Shown here: piece by piece, positions 6,477 to 8,185 of the stretch
Position numbering within the stretch: the stretch's first letter is position 1
How the letters are laid out: every line of letters begins with the position of its first letter
NCBI GenBank assembly: GCA_014804185.1
Contig: JAAVAG010000054.1
Span: 1 to 8,185 of the forward strand
DNA from: Lachnospiraceae bacterium
GTDB lineage: Bacteria; Bacillota; Clostridia; Lachnospirales; Lachnospiraceae
Length of the DNA stretch: 8,185 bases
Reading direction: 5' to 3'
Position numbers and translations under genes: made by a program
The notes under the pieces: generated by a model
What the model was told of the DNA's origin: nothing
Databases searched by the model: none
What the model saw: the letters and a program-made list of their open reading frames with translations, nothing else

Positions 6477-8102
6477 TTACACAATCCTCATCTTCTTTAC
6501 CATGGCAACAAATTCTCTGTTGTTTCTGGTTCTCATGAACATGTCCAATATGCGGTCTGCCGCCTCATCAGACTTCATGCCGTTTAAAGATTTGCGGATA
6601 ATATTGATGGCCTCAAGTTCCTCTCTGTTCAGAAGCAGATCCTCTCTTCTGGTGCTGGATTTCTGAATATCGACAGCAGGGAAAATACGTTTTTCAGACA
6701 GTTTACGGTCAAGCACAATCTCCATATTGCCCGTTCCCTTGAACTCCTCATAAACCACATCATCCATCTTGCTGCCGGTATCCACCAGCGCCGTAGCCAG
6801 AATCGTCAGGCTGCCGCCTTCCCGCATATTGCGCGCCGCGCCGAAAAATCGCTTTGGCATGTGCAGGGCCGCCGGATCAAGACCGCCGGAAAGCGTGCGC
6901 CCGCTGGGAGGAACCACCTGATTGTAGGCCCGGGTCAGTCTCGTAATGCTGTCCAGCAGAATCACCACATCCTCGTCATGCTCCACCAGTCTCTTGGCTC
7001 TCTCAATGGTCATCTCGGACACCCTCTTATGATGTTCCGGAAGTTCATCGAAAGTGGAGTAGATGACCTCCACATTAGGTCCCTTGATGGCCTCTTTCAT
7101 GTCCGTCACTTCCTCCGGACGCTCGTCGATCAGCAGAATCAGCATATGCATCTCCGGTGAATTCCTCAGTATGGACCGGGCCACTTCTTTCAGCAAAGTG
7201 GTTTTGCCCGCTTTAGGCGGAGATACGATCATGCCTCTCTGCCCTTTGCCCACAGGACTGAGCAGATCCATGATCCGCGTGGACACACTGCTGCCGGATG
7301 TTTCAAGTTTTATTCTTTTATCGGGGAAGATCGGCGTCATGTCCTCGAAATTTCTTCGCTTGATGGCCTCCTCCACCGTATAGCCGTTAATCGTCTTTAC
7401 GAACAACAGAGCGCTGAATTTCTCCTGCTGAGTCCTGGTGCGCTTGTTTCCCACCAGCACATCCCCGGTCTTCAGGCCAAATCTGCGGATCTGACTGGGC
7501 GCGACATACACATCGTTGTCTCCCGGCATATAATTCGCACAGCGTATAAAGCCATACCCGTCCGGCATTACCTCCAGAATACCGTTGGCCTCAATTCCGC
7601 TGTCCAGTTCCGCCGGAAAGGAAGTAGAATCGTACGCACTGCCGCGCTCAGAATTCCCTGCTGGTCTCGCGGTCTCCTGAGACACATTTCCGGACTGCTG
7701 TTCAGTCGTGCGCTCCTGAGGCGCATTCCCGGACTGCTGTTCTGCCGCGCGCTCCTGAGGCACATTCCCGGACTGCTGTTCTGCCACGCGCTCCTGGGAT
7801 GCATTCCCGGACTGCTGACCTGCCGTGCGCTCCTGCTGCGGGCGTTCCGTTTCTTTCTGCTGCCCGCGTTCTGTCTCTTTCCTCTGCGGACGCCGCGCCG
7901 CTCTCTGCTGATTTCTCACCGTCTCCTGCGGCGCACTCTCTTCCGCTGTCTTCGCCTCTCTGACCGCCTTATCCTTTTCATCTTCAGCAAGCATCGCCTC
8001 CACCACGGCACTTTTCTTCATGGTGGAAACGCCTTTAATGCCCCGTGCTTTCGCGATCGCTTTCAGATCAACTAAAGCCAAAGACTCATATTTTTCCCTC
8101 AT
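6477..8102 (-). CDS. rho: Transcription termination factor Rho with long repeat-bearing insertion
   Basis: Rho is a hexameric RNA-dependent ATPase that loads on C-rich unstructured transcripts and releases RNA polymerase. Domains in order: Rho N-terminal helical domain (about 5-40, LVDLKAIAKARGIKG); a low-complexity insertion rich in Gln, Glu, Arg and Asn (about 45-165); the cold-shock-like RNA-binding domain (about 170-245) with RNP motif DGYGFIR (181-187); and the RecA-like ATPase (about 270-525). The ATPase has Walker A PPKAGKTT (295-302), the catalytic-glutamate segment LIDERPEE (Glu327), Walker B VVILLDSITRLTRAYN (Asp384) and the Q-loop region PPSGRTLSGGLD. All catalytic motifs look intact. 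At 541 residues it is over 100 longer than the roughly 420-residue E. coli protein, and the excess is the insertion. Start: ATG with a perfect AGGAGG five bases upstream. No complete promoter is visible in the 83 bases upstream. Confidence 0.98.
   Translation of the reverse strand: MREKYESLALVDLKAIAKARGIKGVSTMKKSAVVEAMLAEDEKDKAVREAKTAEESAPQETVRNQQRAARRPQRKETERGQQKETERPQQERTAGQQSGNASQERVAEQQSGNVPQERAAEQQSGNAPQERTTEQQSGNVSQETARPAGNSERGSAYDSTSFPAELDSGIEANGILEVMPDGYGFIRCANYMPGDNDVYVAPSQIRRFGLKTGDVLVGNKRTRTQQEKFSALLFVKTINGYTVEEAIKRRNFEDMTPIFPDKRIKLETSGSSVSTRIMDLLSPVGKGQRGMIVSPPKAGKTTLLKEVARSILRNSPEMHMLILLIDERPEEVTDMKEAIKGPNVEVIYSTFDELPEHHKRVSEMTIERAKRLVEHDEDVVILLDSITRLTRAYNQVVPPSGRTLSGGLDPAALHMPKRFFGAARNMREGGSLTILATALVDTGSKMDDVVYEEFKGTGNMEIVLDRKLSEKRIFPAVDIQKSSTRREDLLLNREELEAINIIRKSLNGMKSDEAADRILDMFMRTRNNREFVAMVKKMRIV
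7680..7835 (-). repeat. Four in-frame 39-base tandem repeats inside rho
   Basis: Residues 90-141 of Rho consist of four copies of a 13-residue unit: QERTAGQQSGNAS, QERVAEQQSGNVP, QERAAEQQSGNAP and QERTTEQQSGNVS. A degenerate fifth copy begins QETARPAGNS. The core EQQSGN is nearly invariant. The array is 156 bases, exactly 4 x 39, so copy-number change would keep the frame. A shorter KETERxQQ duplication (about 75-90) precedes it. The composition predicts disorder with a high content of polar Gln and Asn. Confidence 0.92.
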
Positions 8103-8107
8103 ATACG

Positions 8108-8113
8108 CCTCCT
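8108..8113 (-). promoter_or_regulatory. Ribosome binding site of rho
   Basis: A perfect AGGAGG on the minus strand lies five bases before the rho ATG and fixes that start. The rest of the 83-base upstream segment (8114-8185) is A/T-rich, and I see no clear promoter or gene in it. Confidence 0.85.
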
Positions 8114-8185
8114 AAACTGTGATTTATGTGTAATCAATATCTTCTTTCTCATGAAATGATCCATACAAAAACGAACTGTTCCCGA

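Noticed and set aside
7680..7835. Direct repeats as a CRISPR array
   Set aside because: The units are contiguous with no spacers, keep the rho frame and encode a regular peptide repeat.

Overview
The window reads as chromosome from a Gram-positive, Clostridia-type bacterium, most likely a Lachnospiraceae member. The reasons are the gene order rho - rpmE - DUF1385 - prmC - prfA, strong AGGAGG-type ribosome binding sites, a zinc-ribbon (four-cysteine) L31, and roughly balanced G+C. Family assignment is by recognition only; no database was searched. Every supported gene is on the minus strand, so transcription runs from high to low coordinates.

Region 1 (about 8185 to 2873) is a conserved information-processing block. 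It starts with rho (transcription termination factor), which carries a long disordered N-terminal insertion containing four tandem 13-residue repeats. Next is rpmE (ribosomal protein L31), with its own promoter and a leader hairpin. A 213-base gap with three inverted repeats follows, one of them a probable weak terminator for rpmE. Then come a DUF1385 multi-pass membrane protein, prmC (methylates the GGQ glutamine of release factors) and prfA (release factor 1, the PrmC substrate). DUF1385 and prmC overlap by one base, and prmC and prfA are 49 bases apart. A long hairpin followed by seven T residues closes the block just after prfA.

Region 2 (about 2872 to 1) is accessory. It begins with the 3' part of an ABC exporter gene: the last membrane segments and a complete ATPase domain are present, but the first four or so membrane helices are gone. 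The frame stays open upstream only because it happens to read through the prfA terminator. Twelve bases downstream is a 502-residue sigma-70-family (ECF-like) protein with an unusual 340-residue C-terminal extension that includes a probable winged-helix segment. One base after its stop codon starts a small membrane protein of the DUF4405 type (candidate heme-binding, flavinylation-associated cytochrome), cut by the window edge.

The first block links transcription termination (Rho) with translation termination (RF1 and its methylase) and a ribosomal protein. The second block looks like a membrane-transport and regulation operon whose 5' end was lost when it came to lie behind the prfA terminator. 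The points most worth a second look are the composite sigma factor, the truncated exporter junction and the repeat-bearing Rho insertion. I saw no CRISPR array, tRNA, rRNA or complete mobile element.
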